64,000 bases of DNA, taken from NCBI RefSeq assembly GCF_010977575.1, contig NZ_CP048812.1:4588001-4652000 (forward strand), given 5' to 3'. The stretch comes from Halomonas socia (GTDB lineage: Bacteria > Pseudomonadota > Gammaproteobacteria > Pseudomonadales > Halomonadaceae). The notes beneath the pieces are model-generated. The model was not told the DNA's origin and did no database searches. It saw only the letters and a list, made by a program, of their open reading frames with translations. Below, in pieces: positions 50,330 to 59,652 of the stretch (the stretch's first letter is position 1; each line of letters starts with the position of its first letter). The translations under genes and the position numbers were made by a program.

Positions 50330-51310
50330 ATGGCACGCCCAACCGACACCACCCGGCGCAACGCCGCCACGGGTGAGCCCTATCACCCGCACCTCGAGCC
50401 GCGCTACCGCGAGATCGCCACTTTCCTGCGCGCGCCGCTGGCCGAGTGCCTCGACGACCTCGACATCGCCCTGGTCGGCATTCCCTTCGACGGCGGGGTC
50501 AGCAATCGCCCCGGCGCCCGCCTCGGCCCGCGCGAGATCCGCAACCAGTCGAGCCTGATGCGCAGCATCCACCATGTGACCCGCCAGGATCCCTTCGCCC
50601 AGGCACGCATCGCCGATATCGGCGACGTGCGCTTCTCGTCGGTCTACGACCTCGAGCGGGTCTCCAACGACATCGCCGCCCACTATCGCGCCATCCACCA
50701 GGCCAGGGTGCTCCCGCTCAGCGCCGGCGGCGACCACTCGGTGACCTATCCGATCCTGCGCGGCCTGGCCGCCGAGGCCCCGGTGGGGCTGATCCAGGTC
50801 GATGCCCACACCGATACCTGGGACGAGTTCCAAGGCTCGAAATTCCACCATGGCGGGCCCTTCCGGCTGGCCTGCGAGGCCGGCCTGATCGATCCCCGGC
50901 GCACCGTGCAGATCGGCATCCGCGGTGCCCAGAATACCGCCCAGGGCTGGGACTACTCGGATGCCACGGGGATGCGGGTGATGTTCATGGAGGAAGTCGA
51001 GGCGCTGGGCATCGCGGCGGTGGTCGCCGAGGCCCGGCGGGTGGTGGGCGATGGCCCGGTCTACCTGTCGTTCGATATCGACAGCGTCGACCCGGCCTTC
51101 GCCCCAGGCACCGGCACGCCGGAAGTCGGTGGGCTGACCAGCCTGCAGGCACTGCAGCTGGTGCGCGGCTTTCGCGGACTGCCGCTGATCGGCGCCGACG
51201 TGGTGGAGGTGGCGCCGCCGTTCGACCCTAACGGCAATACCGCGCTGCTCGGCGCAACGCTGATGTACGAGCTGCTGTGCCTGCTGGCCGCTCAGGCCGA
51301 GCCGAAGTAG
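50330..51310 (+). CDS. Ureohydrolase (agmatinase/guanidino-acid hydrolase family)
   Basis: A 326-residue binuclear manganese ureohydrolase. Metal ligands are in SAGGDHSVTYP (His), QVDAHTDTWDEF (Asp, His, Asp) and LSFDIDSVDPAFAPGTGTPE (two Asp, then the substrate-binding GTGTPE loop). The family splits urea from agmatine, guanidinobutyrate, guanidinopropionate or other guanidines; the substrate loop does not tell which. It is the last gene of the transporter cluster and overlaps the convergent Nudix gene by 19 bases. Confidence 0.9.
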   Translation: MARPTDTTRRNAATGEPYHPHLEPRYREIATFLRAPLAECLDDLDIALVGIPFDGGVSNRPGARLGPREIRNQSSLMRSIHHVTRQDPFAQARIADIGDVRFSSVYDLERVSNDIAAHYRAIHQARVLPLSAGGDHSVTYPILRGLAAEAPVGLIQVDAHTDTWDEFQGSKFHHGGPFRLACEAGLIDPRRTVQIGIRGAQNTAQGWDYSDATGMRVMFMEEVEALGIAAVVAEARRVVGDGPVYLSFDIDSVDPAFAPGTGTPEVGGLTSLQALQLVRGFRGLPLIGADVVEVAPPFDPNGNTALLGATLMYELLCLLAAQAEPK

Positions 51311-51849
51311 CGCTCGCGGTCCTCGGCGGTGACATCGCTGATATGCAGCGGGTAGAGGCCATCGCGGCGGTCGCGGTAGAAGTGACGCAGGGTGCGTTCG
51401 ATGGTGGGAAAGGCCAGCTCGTCCCAGGGGATCTCGTGCTCCTCGAACAGCGCCACCTCGAGGCTCTCGGGGCCGGCGTCGAAGCCGCCCTCGAGGTCGG
51501 CGCGAAACATCATGTAGACCTGGTTGATATGCGGCAGGTTGATCAGCGTATAGAGGCCATGGATGACCACCTCGGCGCAGGCCTCCTCGCGGGTCTCGCG
51601 GGCGGCCGCCTCAACGGTGGTCTCGGCGTTCTCCATGTAGCCCGCCGGCAGCGTCCAGAAGCCCTTGCGCGGCGAAATAGCCCGGCGGCACAGCAGCACG
51701 CGGCTGCCGCTCACCGGCAGGGTGCCGGCGACGATGCGTGGATTCTGGTAGTGGATGGTACCGCAGGCGTCGCACAGGAAGCGCGGGCGGTCGTCGCCCT
51801 CGGGAATCGCAAAACGGACGGTCTGGCCACAGTGGCTGCAGAAGTTCAT
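51292..51849 (-). CDS. Nudix hydrolase with N-terminal zinc ribbon
   Basis: A 185-residue protein. MNFCSHCGQTVRFAIPEGDDRPRFLCDACG is a four-cysteine zinc ribbon as in NudC-like enzymes; the Nudix box GYMENAETTVEAAARETREEACAEV follows at about residues 70-95. It probably hydrolyses a nucleotide-sugar or ADP-ribose-type substrate. ATG 51849 follows GAAGGAGAGCC; the longer frame has no homologous start. Confidence 0.88.
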   Translation of the reverse strand: MNFCSHCGQTVRFAIPEGDDRPRFLCDACGTIHYQNPRIVAGTLPVSGSRVLLCRRAISPRKGFWTLPAGYMENAETTVEAAARETREEACAEVVIHGLYTLINLPHINQVYMMFRADLEGGFDAGPESLEVALFEEHEIPWDELAFPTIERTLRHFYRDRRDGLYPLHISDVTAEDRERYFGSA

Positions 51850-51981
51850 GGCTCTCCTTCGTGGCGCGGGGTCAGGCCAGCGGCGATCCAGGGCAAGAAG
51901 GCCGTCCGCCGTCAGTAGCGAAGCGCGCCTTGACGCCTGTGCGGGAGCTGGGTACAACACACGAAACCCAGCGGACACCCC

Positions 51982-52635
51982 ATGTTAGAGAAACTGCGCG
52001 AGCGCCTGCAAGCACACCGCCCTCAACGCCTGACACTCGCCATGCCCGAAGCGGCGGTGCTGATCCCGATCGTGACCCGGCATGAGCCGACGCTGCTGTT
52101 CACCCGCCGCGCTGACCACCTCAATACCCATCGCGGCCAGGTAGCCTTTCCCGGCGGCAAGCGCGAGCCCCACGACCGCGACCTGCTGGACACCGCACTG
52201 CGCGAGTCCGAGGAGGAGATCGCCCTGCCGCGGGGGCGGGTCGAACTGCTCGGTCAGCTCAGCGAGGTGGTCTCGCTGCACGGCCTAAAGGTCACCCCCT
52301 ACGTGGGGCTGATCCCGCCGGACCTGCCGCTGACCCCGGATCCCAACGAGCTGGATGCGATCTTCGAGGTACCGCTGGCGCTGTTTCTCGACGACTGCCG
52401 CAGCCACACCGACGTAATCACCGTCGATGGCCGCCCCTACTTCGTGCCCAGCTATCAGGCCCAGGGCCAGGTGATCTGGGGGCTCTCGGCGATGATGCTG
52501 GTGGAGCTGCTCAGCGAGGGCTTCGGCTGCCCGGTGAGCCTCGACCGCGCCCCCGAGGGCGGCCCGCTGCGCCATCGCGCACCGCGACGCGGGCCGCGTC
52601 AAACTCCACCTTCCACCCACCATCAACAAGATTGA
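51982..52635 (+). CDS. CoA pyrophosphatase-type Nudix hydrolase
   Basis: A 217-residue Nudix enzyme of the CoA/NudL group. RGQVAFPGGKREPHDRDLLDTALRESEEEIAL combines the CoA motif upstream of the Nudix box (GGKxxxxDxxxxxTAxRE) with the EE-x-E metal site. These enzymes split coenzyme A to phosphopantetheine and 3',5'-ADP. The last 25 residues are Arg/Pro-rich and probably unstructured. The two Nudix genes are divergent. Confidence 0.9.
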   Translation: MLEKLRERLQAHRPQRLTLAMPEAAVLIPIVTRHEPTLLFTRRADHLNTHRGQVAFPGGKREPHDRDLLDTALRESEEEIALPRGRVELLGQLSEVVSLHGLKVTPYVGLIPPDLPLTPDPNELDAIFEVPLALFLDDCRSHTDVITVDGRPYFVPSYQAQGQVIWGLSAMMLVELLSEGFGCPVSLDRAPEGGPLRHRAPRRGPRQTPPSTHHQQD

Positions 52636-52640
52636 GCCGT

Positions 52641-52976
52641 ATGACCCAAGCCGTCCTGATCAGCCTCGCCGTTGCCGCCCTGCTGGTGTGGTTCTTCATG
52701 CGTACCAAGGCCAAGGGCTTTCAGCTGATGCGCTGCGCCCTCTATCTACAGAACCTTCAGGAGATCATCGACGACCACCCCGGCGACGACGATCTGGTGA
52801 TCACCCGGGAGCAGGCCGAACAGGCCTACCGGGGCGCCCGCGAAGAGTTCGCCGGCATGGCCACCCGCCAGGGGCAGGCCTACTGCGTGCAGGTCACCCA
52901 GGCCCAACTACGCGCTTATGGCAACAAGAAGAACGTGATGCTGGCTCGTGCCCGCGCCCACGGTTTCCCGGAGTGA
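52641..52976 (+). CDS. Small membrane-anchored protein of unknown function
   Basis: A 111-residue protein with one N-terminal membrane helix (VLISLAVAALLVWFFM) and a cytoplasmic helical part with acidic and basic patches. No family is recognised. ATG 52641 is five bases after the Nudix stop, so the two may be coupled. Confidence 0.7.
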   Translation: MTQAVLISLAVAALLVWFFMRTKAKGFQLMRCALYLQNLQEIIDDHPGDDDLVITREQAEQAYRGAREEFAGMATRQGQAYCVQVTQAQLRAYGNKKNVMLARARAHGFPE

Positions 52977-52983
52977 AGACGCC

Positions 52984-53633
52984 ATGAACCGCTCCGCCTT
53001 CGACCCGCAGCGCCTCGCGCCGCTGGTCGATGCCCTGGTCGCACAGGGCTGGTTCGTGGGCGAGGCGCTCATCGACGCCGAGCTGTGCCAGGCACTGTTC
53101 GCCGAGGTCAGCCAGCTTGCCGAGCTCGACGCCCTGGCTGCCGCCGGCATCGGCCGCGGCAGCGAGCACCATCTGCGCCGCGACATCCGCGGCGACGCCA
53201 TCCACTGGCTCGACCGCGAGAGCCTGGCCCAGCGCCGCTACCTGGCGGCCATGTCCGAGCTGCAGCAGAGTCTGAACCAGGCGCTCTATCTGGGGCTGTT
53301 CGAGTTCGAGGCGCACTTCGCCCACTACCCGCCGGGCAGCTTCTACAAGACTCACCTCGACAGCTTTCAGGGGCGCGCCAACCGCGTGGTCTCCACTGTG
53401 CTCTACCTCAACCCGGGTGGCCTGCCGACGGCGGCGGCGAGATGGCGATCTACGCCAGTCGGGACTCGCAGCGAGAAGTCGCTCGGGTACGCCCGGAGGC
53501 CGGCACCTTCGCTTGCTTTCTCTCCGAGACGGTGCCCCACGAGGTACTGGCGACCCGTTTGCCGCGGGCCAGCATCGCCGGCTGGTTCCGGCGCAACGCC
53601 TCACTGGGCGGCCGGATCGACCCAGCAAGGTAA
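52984..53633 (+). pseudogene. 2OG-Fe(II) oxygenase, frameshifted as sequenced
   Basis: A prolyl-4-hydroxylase-like dioxygenase of the proteobacterial SM-20 type. The first part (to VVSTVLYLNPG) includes FEAHFAHYPPGSFYKTHLDSFQGRANRVVS with the iron-binding His and Asp. The second part (GEMAIYASRDSQREVARVRPEAGTFACFLSETVPHEVLATRLPRASIAGWFRRN), with the second His and the oxoglutarate-binding Arg, is in another frame. The break lies at the GGG run 53415-53417; one extra base gives a 216-residue enzyme of normal size. As in cynS and smoE, both halves are intact. Confidence 0.82.
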
Positions 53634-53642
53634 GTATTGGCC

Positions 53643-54083
53643 TCAGGCCTTGAGCACATAGCGCAGGATCTCGACCACCTGGTCGGTGCTGGTGGCCCAT
53701 GCCATCGCCTGGGCATCGACCTCCTTGAGCGGATGCACGATGTCTTCGCCGTGCAGGGTCATGTAGGGCTTGCCCAGCGCCGCGCAGTAGCCGGCATCGA
53801 AGGCCGCGTTCCACTGCTTGTACTTGTCGCCGAAGCGCACCACCATCAGGTCGCTCTGTTCGATCAGGGTCTTGGTGCGGATCAGATTGACCTTGGACGA
53901 CTTGTGGTCGCGCCAGAACGGCTGGCTCTCCTCACCGAGGTGGTCGCCGGCGGCATCGCTGGCGGCGTGGTCGGTCACCGCCGAGGTGAATACCACGTCG
54001 AGGCCCAGCGCCTCGGCGCCGCGCTGGATCTCATCGCGCCAATCGGTGTGGATCTCGCCGGATAGGTAGACGTAAAAGCTCAT
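53643..54083 (-). CDS. YtoQ family protein
   Basis: A 146-residue protein typical of the YtoQ family: MSFYVYLSGEIHTDWRDEI, FTSAVTDHAASDAAGDHLG, KSSKVNLIRTKTLIEQSDLMVVRFGDKYKQWNAAFDAGY. It has the fold of nucleoside 2-deoxyribosyltransferase-like proteins, but no confirmed reaction is known. ATG 54083 is preferred over an upstream one that adds an unrelated N-terminus. Confidence 0.88.
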   Translation of the reverse strand: MSFYVYLSGEIHTDWRDEIQRGAEALGLDVVFTSAVTDHAASDAAGDHLGEESQPFWRDHKSSKVNLIRTKTLIEQSDLMVVRFGDKYKQWNAAFDAGYCAALGKPYMTLHGEDIVHPLKEVDAQAMAWATSTDQVVEILRYVLKA

Positions 54084-54139
54084 CGAAGGCTCCATGACAG
54101 AGGCAAAAGGTCGGCCATGATAGCCCAGCGCGACGGCGA

Positions 54140-55117
54140 TCAAAAATCCCGTGACAGGGTGACCGCGCCAAACACGTCGTGGCTGGTCTGGCCCTCGAAC
54201 TCGTGGCTGCGACGCACTGCAGTATAGCTCAGCTGCCAGGCGTCCCAGGCCAGCGCCGCGCCCCCCACCAGATCGCCGACCCATTCACGGCGCTCCACCG
54301 AGTGGCTGCTCTTGACGGTGTTGCCGTCGAGGGTCAGGTTGTGGGCCATGTAGTAGCCCTCGATGCTGGCGAACAGGTACCAGCGCAGCCCAGAGCGCTG
54401 GGTGAACGCCTGGCGACCGCCCGGATTGGGCGTGACCGTGGGAATGCCCGCGGCATCATCGCCGAAGCGCACCCCATACCCGCCGCTGGCGTAGGTATAG
54501 AGGTTGCCCAGCGCCAGCCCCGCGCTGGGGCCATGGGCCAGGGTCTTGCCGGCCAGCGGCGACTCGTGCCACCACTGGCGGCGCAGCGTGGCGTTGACGA
54601 TCGGCTCATCGGCAAGCTGGTTGTCCCAGCCGCGCGGGCGATTGGTGCGCGAGAAGCGGTGCGCCTCGCGCTGGATGCGCTCGGCCTGGGACGAGCGCCC
54701 CACCATGCCCGCGTCGAGGTGCAGGTCCGTGGCCTGGCGCCAGTCACCGCGCGCCACGTCCTCATAGAACGACACCCCGCCAAACACCAGCCCGGCATAG
54801 GGGCGATCATCCTCGATCAGACCACGCTGATCGATGTCGTCAGGGGTATAGATCTGGTGGATCAGCCGGTAGGCCACCCTATCGGCCTGGCCAATCAGCG
54901 CATCGGGCAAGCGCGCGGCTACCCGCTGGCTCCAGTGCTCGGCCTCGGGGGCGAAGGTCCAGTTGAGTTCGACGCCGCTGGTGAAGTGGCCGTCGTCGCT
55001 GCTGGCCAGGAAGTCGTTTTCCACCTTGAGGGTAAGCGTGCCGTCGGCGGCAGCCACCCCGGGCAGTGCCGCCAGGGCTGCCGCTGCCAGCCAGCAGCAG
55101 AGTCTGCGATAGGTCAT
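54140..55117 (-). CDS. LpxR-like outer-membrane lipid A deacylase (DUF2219)
   Basis: A 325-residue outer-membrane protein with a signal peptide ending at GVAAA. Family features: LTLKVENDFLASSDDGHFTSGVELNW, IYTPDDIDQRGLIEDDRPYAGLVFGG, and a beta-barrel ending in Phe (VTLSRDF). LpxR removes acyl chains from lipid A; catalytic Asn/Asp/His in this family are in the NDF, TSG and DDRPYAG regions, which are present. A reduced inflammatory or altered-permeability lipid A is the inferred result. It lies 23 bases downstream of the MipA-like gene on the same strand. Confidence 0.85.
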   Translation of the reverse strand: MTYRRLCCWLAAAALAALPGVAAADGTLTLKVENDFLASSDDGHFTSGVELNWTFAPEAEHWSQRVAARLPDALIGQADRVAYRLIHQIYTPDDIDQRGLIEDDRPYAGLVFGGVSFYEDVARGDWRQATDLHLDAGMVGRSSQAERIQREAHRFSRTNRPRGWDNQLADEPIVNATLRRQWWHESPLAGKTLAHGPSAGLALGNLYTYASGGYGVRFGDDAAGIPTVTPNPGGRQAFTQRSGLRWYLFASIEGYYMAHNLTLDGNTVKSSHSVERREWVGDLVGGAALAWDAWQLSYTAVRRSHEFEGQTSHDVFGAVTLSRDF

Positions 55118-55140
55118 GTCTCGATCCTTGAGCATGCGAG

Positions 55141-55896
55141 TTAGAAACGGTAGCTGAGGAAGACCCCGGCTACCGGCTGCAGCGCATCGCCGAGGTCGTC
55201 GACGATGGGGCTATCGGCGGCGTCACCGCTCAGGTAGGTAACGCCGGCCAGCGCGGTGAGCGACCAGGCCGGGGTCAGCGCATAGCTGATGGTACCGCTC
55301 AGCCCATAGCGCAGGTAGCCGCTGCCGGGTTCATAGGCTTCCACCCCCGAGCGCGCGCTATCGTCGGCCGAGACGCCGAACATCGAACGCGTCCAACTCG
55401 CGCTGGAGTAAGTCACGCTGGGGCCCAGGGTGACGAAGGTGCGCGCGTCGAGGGGCGCTCGCCAGCTGGCGCGGGCCTGCCACTCCGAGCCATTGACGTC
55501 GCCGCTGAACGGTGACTCCCCGGACAGGCTGTAGCGCCACGGGCCCTGATCGTAGCTGACGCGCAACCCCAGGGTGGCACCGCCGTCGACCTCCTCGAAC
55601 GCCGCCAACGCGCCGCGATTGTCGCGACCGAAGGTATAGCCGAGGTAGGGTGACACCATCCAGTTGCCCTCACGCACGGCGTTCCAACCCAGACCTTCAC
55701 GCGGATTGAAGTAGAAGGCATCGCCGTAGCGCAACTCCAGCGACGGCCAGGCCCGAGTGCGAAAATCATCGCTGCCCAGATACTCCGGCGTCACCAGCAC
55801 CCCGGCGCCGACGCTGCCCTGCCACGGGCTCTCCGCCATGGCTGGCGTCGCCGCTAGCCCCACTGCTGCCACCACCCACCATCCACGTATTGCCAT
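55141..55896 (-). CDS. MipA/OmpV family outer-membrane protein
   Basis: A 251-residue barrel protein with signal peptide ending near ATPAMAE. The mature start SPWQGSVGAGVLVTPEYLGSDDFRTRAWPSLELRYGDAFYFNPREGLGW matches the family; the C-terminal aromatic residue (SYRF) fits outer-membrane insertion. Members are scaffolds for murein enzymes or antibiotic-resistance-linked porin-like proteins; the role here is unknown. ATG 55896 gives the shortest good signal peptide. Confidence 0.88.
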   Translation of the reverse strand: MAIRGWWVVAAVGLAATPAMAESPWQGSVGAGVLVTPEYLGSDDFRTRAWPSLELRYGDAFYFNPREGLGWNAVREGNWMVSPYLGYTFGRDNRGALAAFEEVDGGATLGLRVSYDQGPWRYSLSGESPFSGDVNGSEWQARASWRAPLDARTFVTLGPSVTYSSASWTRSMFGVSADDSARSGVEAYEPGSGYLRYGLSGTISYALTPAWSLTALAGVTYLSGDAADSPIVDDLGDALQPVAGVFLSYRF

Positions 55897-55923
55897 GTCA
55901 CTTCCCTGCGTTGCGTTCACACC

Positions 55924-55959
55924 ATTGCAAACATTTTTGATTGTATGTAATTGTGCAAT
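55924..55959. promoter_or_regulatory. AT-rich promoter patch with an inverted repeat
   Basis: ATTGCA at 55924-55929 is inverted as TGCAAT at 55954-55959 in an AT-rich stretch between the divergent mipA-like and WYL genes. This may be a regulator site controlling one or both genes. Confidence 0.35.
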
Positions 55960-56053
55960 AACAGCGCAAGCGTCAGCGGTTATTTCTCTTCAGAGCGGGC
56001 GTAGGAGGCTATGCTGCTGCAATAACCCTACGGGAAATGGAGTCCTGATCGCC

Positions 56054-56743
56054 ATGTCGCGCACGACGCGCCTGTTCGACCTGATGCAGTTGCTACGCCA
56101 CCATCGGCGACCAGTGAGGGGCCAGGTGCTCGCCGAGCAGTTGGGCGTGTCGCTGCGTACCCTGTACCGCGACATCGCCGATCTCAAGGCGATAGGGGCC
56201 CAGATCGACGGCGAACCCGGTTTAGGCTATGTGCTCCAACCGGATTTCATGCTGCCGCCCCTGATGTTTTCCGCCGACGAGGTGGAAGCCCTGGCACTGG
56301 GACTGACATGGGTCGAGCGCCGGGCAGACAATGAGTTGGCTGCTGCCGCGGCCGAAGTGCTGGCGAAGGTCTCGGCGGTCCTGCCACGCGAGCTGCATGC
56401 CCGCCTGAAAGATCAAGCCCTGCTGGTCGGCCCTGGCTGGGATAAACCCCAGGCGGTCGCATTGCGGGACCTCCGTCAGGCCATCCGCGAGGAGCGTAAG
56501 CTGCAGATCGACTATCACGACGAAGCCGGCAGTGCGTCGACACGCGTCGTCTGGCCGGTCAGCCTGACCTTCTTCGAGTCGAGCCGCATCCTCGCGGCCT
56601 GGTGTGAGCTGCGCCATGACTATCGGCATTTCCGCGCCGACCGAATCGCAGCGGCCACGCCCTTGCCGGAGCACTATCCACGCCGGCGCTATCTGCTCCG
56701 ACGCGAATGGCTGGCAACGCTCCCCTCTCCCGCACACTGCTGA
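56054..56743 (+). CDS. YafY-type regulator with HTH and WYL domains
   Basis: A 229-residue transcription factor. The N-terminal HTH_11 (RLFDLMQLLRHHRRPVRGQVLAEQLGVSLRTLYRDIADLKAIGA) is followed by the WYL domain with LQIDYHDEAGSASTRVVWPVSLTFFESSRILAAWCELRHDYRHFRADRI; the strict W-Y-L triad is not obvious, as usual for YafY relatives. It is likely to regulate the nearby GST or divergent membrane genes. ATG 56054 follows AATGGAGTCCTGATC. Confidence 0.85.
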   Translation: MSRTTRLFDLMQLLRHHRRPVRGQVLAEQLGVSLRTLYRDIADLKAIGAQIDGEPGLGYVLQPDFMLPPLMFSADEVEALALGLTWVERRADNELAAAAAEVLAKVSAVLPRELHARLKDQALLVGPGWDKPQAVALRDLRQAIREERKLQIDYHDEAGSASTRVVWPVSLTFFESSRILAAWCELRHDYRHFRADRIAAATPLPEHYPRRRYLLRREWLATLPSPAHC

Positions 56744-56805
56744 CAAAACCTGTCAGCAGGCTCGCCTATGCTGGTAGCTCCCTCAGTGGCTGACAGGAGT
56801 CGATC

Positions 56806-57443
56806 ATGCAAACAACCATCACGTTTTACACCAACCCCTTCTCGCGCGGCGGCATCGTGCACTGGATGCTGGAAGAGATCGGGGCCCCTACCAAGTGGAA
56901 TACCTTGAATACAGTGCGTCGATGAAGGCGCCGGACTACCTGGCCATCAACCCGATGGGCAAGGTACCTGCCATCCAGCATGGCGAGGTCGTGGTCACCG
57001 AGGCAGCGGCAATCTGCGCCTATCTTGCCGACGCCTTTCCCGAGGCCGGCTTGGCTCCCCCGCTGGCGAATCGGGGCGACTACTACCGCTGGCTGTTCTT
57101 CGCCTCCGGGCCACTCGAGGCCGCCATTGGCCTCAAGAGCTGCAATGTGGAGATGACCCCCGACCAGGAGATGCAGCTGGGGTGCGGGCGTATCGAAACG
57201 GTCCTCGACGTGCTGGCCGACGCGGTGCGGGGGAAACACCATATCGCCGCCGATCGCTTCTCGGCAGCGGACATCTACGTTGGCAGCCATATCGGCTGGG
57301 GCATGCAGTTCGGCACCATCGACCGACGCCCGGAATTCGAGAATTACTGGCAAGCGCTGAAACAGCGTCCTGCGCATCGCGACAGCATGGAGCAAATCGA
57401 GGCAGCGATGGCCAAATATCCGCTGCCGGACGCCGGGACCTGA
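56806..57443 (+). pseudogene. Glutathione S-transferase family protein, frameshifted as sequenced
   Basis: The first frame reads MQTTITFYTNPFSRGGIVHW and MLEEIGAP, then stops early; the shifted frame carries YQVEYLEYSASMKAPDYLAINPMGKVPAIQHG (thioredoxin-fold glutathione site) and a helical C-terminal domain ending near residue 212. The break is in the CCCC run at 56885-56888; one extra C restores the enzyme. It lies 63 bases after the WYL regulator. Catalytic Ser or Tyr of this subgroup would be in the NPFSRGG segment. Confidence 0.85.
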
Positions 57444-57516
57444 TCAATAGAAGCAAATAAGCCGAAACCGAGTCGCAGAGTTCAATAGCGCTCTGCGCTC
57501 GGCCATTCCCGCTTAT

Positions 57517-57541
57517 CCGCAGCCATCCTCTGCGGATTTTA
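57517..57541. terminator. Hairpin between convergent GST and alcohol dehydrogenase genes
   Basis: CCGCAG at 57517-57522 pairs with CTGCGG at 57530-57535; ATTTTA follows on the plus strand. A second hairpin (GCAGAG/CTCTGC) lies just upstream near 57475-57496. Together they probably terminate transcription from both sides. Confidence 0.5.
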
Positions 57542-58618
57542 GCCCGCCTGGATCGCCACCTTGAGCACACCGTCGCGCTGATGGGAGAACAGTTCGTAGG
57601 CATCGACGATATTCTCCAGGGCGTAGCGATGGGTGACCATGGGGCCAAGATCGAGGCGGCCGGCGGCGATGATGTTCATCAGCCGGCGCATGCGCTCCTT
57701 GCCGCCGGGGCACAGCGAGGTGACGATCGTGTGGTCGCCGAGGCCGGCGCAGAAGGCCCCCAGCGGGATGGTCAGGTCCTCGGAATAGACGCCGAGGCTC
57801 GACAGGGTGCCGCCAGGCTTGAGCACGCGCAGCGCGGACTCGAAGGTCTGCTGCAGGCCGAGCGCCTCGATGGCGGCATCCACGCCGCGCCCGCCGGTGA
57901 GCTTGAGGATCTCCTCGACCACGTCGACCTTGCGGAAGTCGAGGGTCACGTCGGCGCCCATCTGCTTGGCCATGGCCAGGCGCTCGTCGACGCCGTCCAC
58001 AGCGATGATCAGGCCCGCGCCGCGCAGCCGCACGCCGGCGGTGGCACATAGGCCGATCGGGCCCTGGGCAAACACCGCCACCGTGTCACCGATCTTGATA
58101 GCGGCAGACTCGGCGCCGGCGAAGCCGGTGGACATGATGTCTGGGCACATCAACACCTGCTCGTCGCTCAGGCCATCGGGTACCGGCGAGAGGTTGGCCT
58201 GGGCATCGGGCACCAGCAGGTACTCGGCCTGGGCACCGTCGATGGTGTTGCCGAAGCGCCAGCCGCCCATCGGCTTGTAGCCGTGGCCGTGGTGGCCGCC
58301 GTCCTGGGCGCAGCAGTCGTCCTGGCAGGCGTAGGAGGTAAAGCTCGGGCAGATCGCCCCGGCGATCACCCGCTGGCCTTCGCGGTAGCCCTTGACGTTG
58401 GCGCCGAGCTTCTCGATCACCCCCACCGGCTCATGGCCGATGGTCAGGCCACGCTCCACCGGGTACTCGCCCTTGAGGATATGCACGTCGGTGCCGCAGA
58501 TGGTGGTGGTCGTCACGCGCATCAGGGCGTCGTTGGGTCCGATCTCGGGGATCGGCTTGTCGTCGATCTCGATGCGGCCAGGCTCGACGAAAATGGCAGC
58601 TTTCATCATGGCAGGCAT
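57539..58618 (-). CDS. Zinc-dependent alcohol dehydrogenase
   Basis: A 359-residue medium-chain dehydrogenase. It has MKAAIFVEPGRIEIDDKPIPEIG, the catalytic zinc ligands Cys in TTICGTDVHILKG and His in TIGHEPVGVIEKLG, an unusual Cys/His-rich lobe (SFTSYACQDDCCAQDGGHHGHG) where the structural zinc would sit, and AVFAQGPIGLCATAGVRLRGAG for NAD(P) binding. It resembles secondary-alcohol (isopropanol-type) dehydrogenases. Start is ATG 58618 or 58606. Confidence 0.88.
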   Translation of the reverse strand: MPAMMKAAIFVEPGRIEIDDKPIPEIGPNDALMRVTTTTICGTDVHILKGEYPVERGLTIGHEPVGVIEKLGANVKGYREGQRVIAGAICPSFTSYACQDDCCAQDGGHHGHGYKPMGGWRFGNTIDGAQAEYLLVPDAQANLSPVPDGLSDEQVLMCPDIMSTGFAGAESAAIKIGDTVAVFAQGPIGLCATAGVRLRGAGLIIAVDGVDERLAMAKQMGADVTLDFRKVDVVEEILKLTGGRGVDAAIEALGLQQTFESALRVLKPGGTLSSLGVYSEDLTIPLGAFCAGLGDHTIVTSLCPGGKERMRRLMNIIAAGRLDLGPMVTHRYALENIVDAYELFSHQRDGVLKVAIQAG

Positions 58619-58814
58619 GGGGCAACTCCTCTGTGAGGTAAGTCAGGGCACACCATCATCAAGCCATACATCGGCACCACACATATTGCTCTGAATCAAA
58701 CCCAGGGCTGGATATCGGAGATGGACGAGCCGTCGATAGACAGCCGCCATGCATAGTCAGCTTTTTGACGATGCTGCTATATTGGTCATCCCTGCCGCCG
58801 ACGAGACCCCGGCC

Positions 58815-59582
58815 ATGACCACACCACCGCATAACGTCCCGGGCCAGCACTGGAACGCTGACGATTACGCCCGCCACGCCGATTTCGTCCCCAACCTGGG
58901 CAGTGACGTGGTCAAGCTGCTGGCGCCCCAGGCCGGCGAACGCATCCTCGACCTGGGCTGCGGCGACGGTGCGCTGACCGAACGCCTGGCCAAGCTCGGC
59001 GTCGACATCCTCGGCGTCGACTCCTCAGAGGCGATGGTCGAGGCGACCCGCCAGCGGCGTATCACGGCCCAGCTGATCGACGCCCATCAGCTGCCCTTCG
59101 ACCACGAGTTCGATGCCGTCTTCAGCAACGCCGCGCTGCACTGGATGCTCGAGCCCCAGGCAGTGATCGCCGGAGTCAAGCGCGCGCTCAAGCCCGGCGG
59201 CCGCTTCGTCGCCGAGTTCGGCGGCCACGGCAACGTCGCCGCCATCTGCACCGCCCTGCTGGCCTCGCTGCAGTTCCGCGGCATCAGCGCCCGCGGCCGC
59301 CACCCCTGGTACTTCCCCACCGCCGACGAGTACCGGCGGCTGCTGGAAACGGCCGGCTTCCGGGTCGAGGAGATCGCGTTGATCCCGCGCCCCACGCCCC
59401 TGCCCACCGGCATGGCCGGCTGGCTCGAGACCTTCGCCAATCCTTTCCTGCACGGCTTGGATGACGACGTGCGCGAGGCGGTGCTCGACAACACCCAGGC
59501 GCTGCTCAGCCATAGTCTGCGCGATGGCAACGGTCACTGGAGCGCCGACTACGTGCGCCTGAGAGTTCGCGCGCGAGTGTGA
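58815..59582 (+). CDS. Class I SAM-dependent methyltransferase
   Basis: A 255-residue methyltransferase. SAM motif I is [16 protein letters not shown], motif [15 protein letters not shown], then [13 protein letters not shown] and [13 protein letters not shown], as in trans-aconitate or biotin-pathway-type methyltransferases. ATG 58815 is chosen because the conserved part starts soon after it; an ATG at 58749 would add 22 residues without family support. The substrate is unknown. Confidence 0.85.
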   Translation: MTTPPHNVPGQHWNADDYARHADFVPNLGSDVVKLLAPQAGERILDLGCGDGALTERLAKLGVDILGVDSSEAMVEATRQRRITAQLIDAHQLPFDHEFDAVFSNAALHWMLEPQAVIAGVKRALKPGGRFVAEFGGHGNVAAICTALLASLQFRGISARGRHPWYFPTADEYRRLLETAGFRVEEIALIPRPTPLPTGMAGWLETFANPFLHGLDDDVREAVLDNTQALLSHSLRDGNGHWSADYVRLRVRARV

Positions 59583-59652
59583 CAAGACGCCGCGAAATCC
59601 GCACAATATCGGCTCGAGTTATCGATTCGTTCTCAGCGAGGCACTCCAGGGC

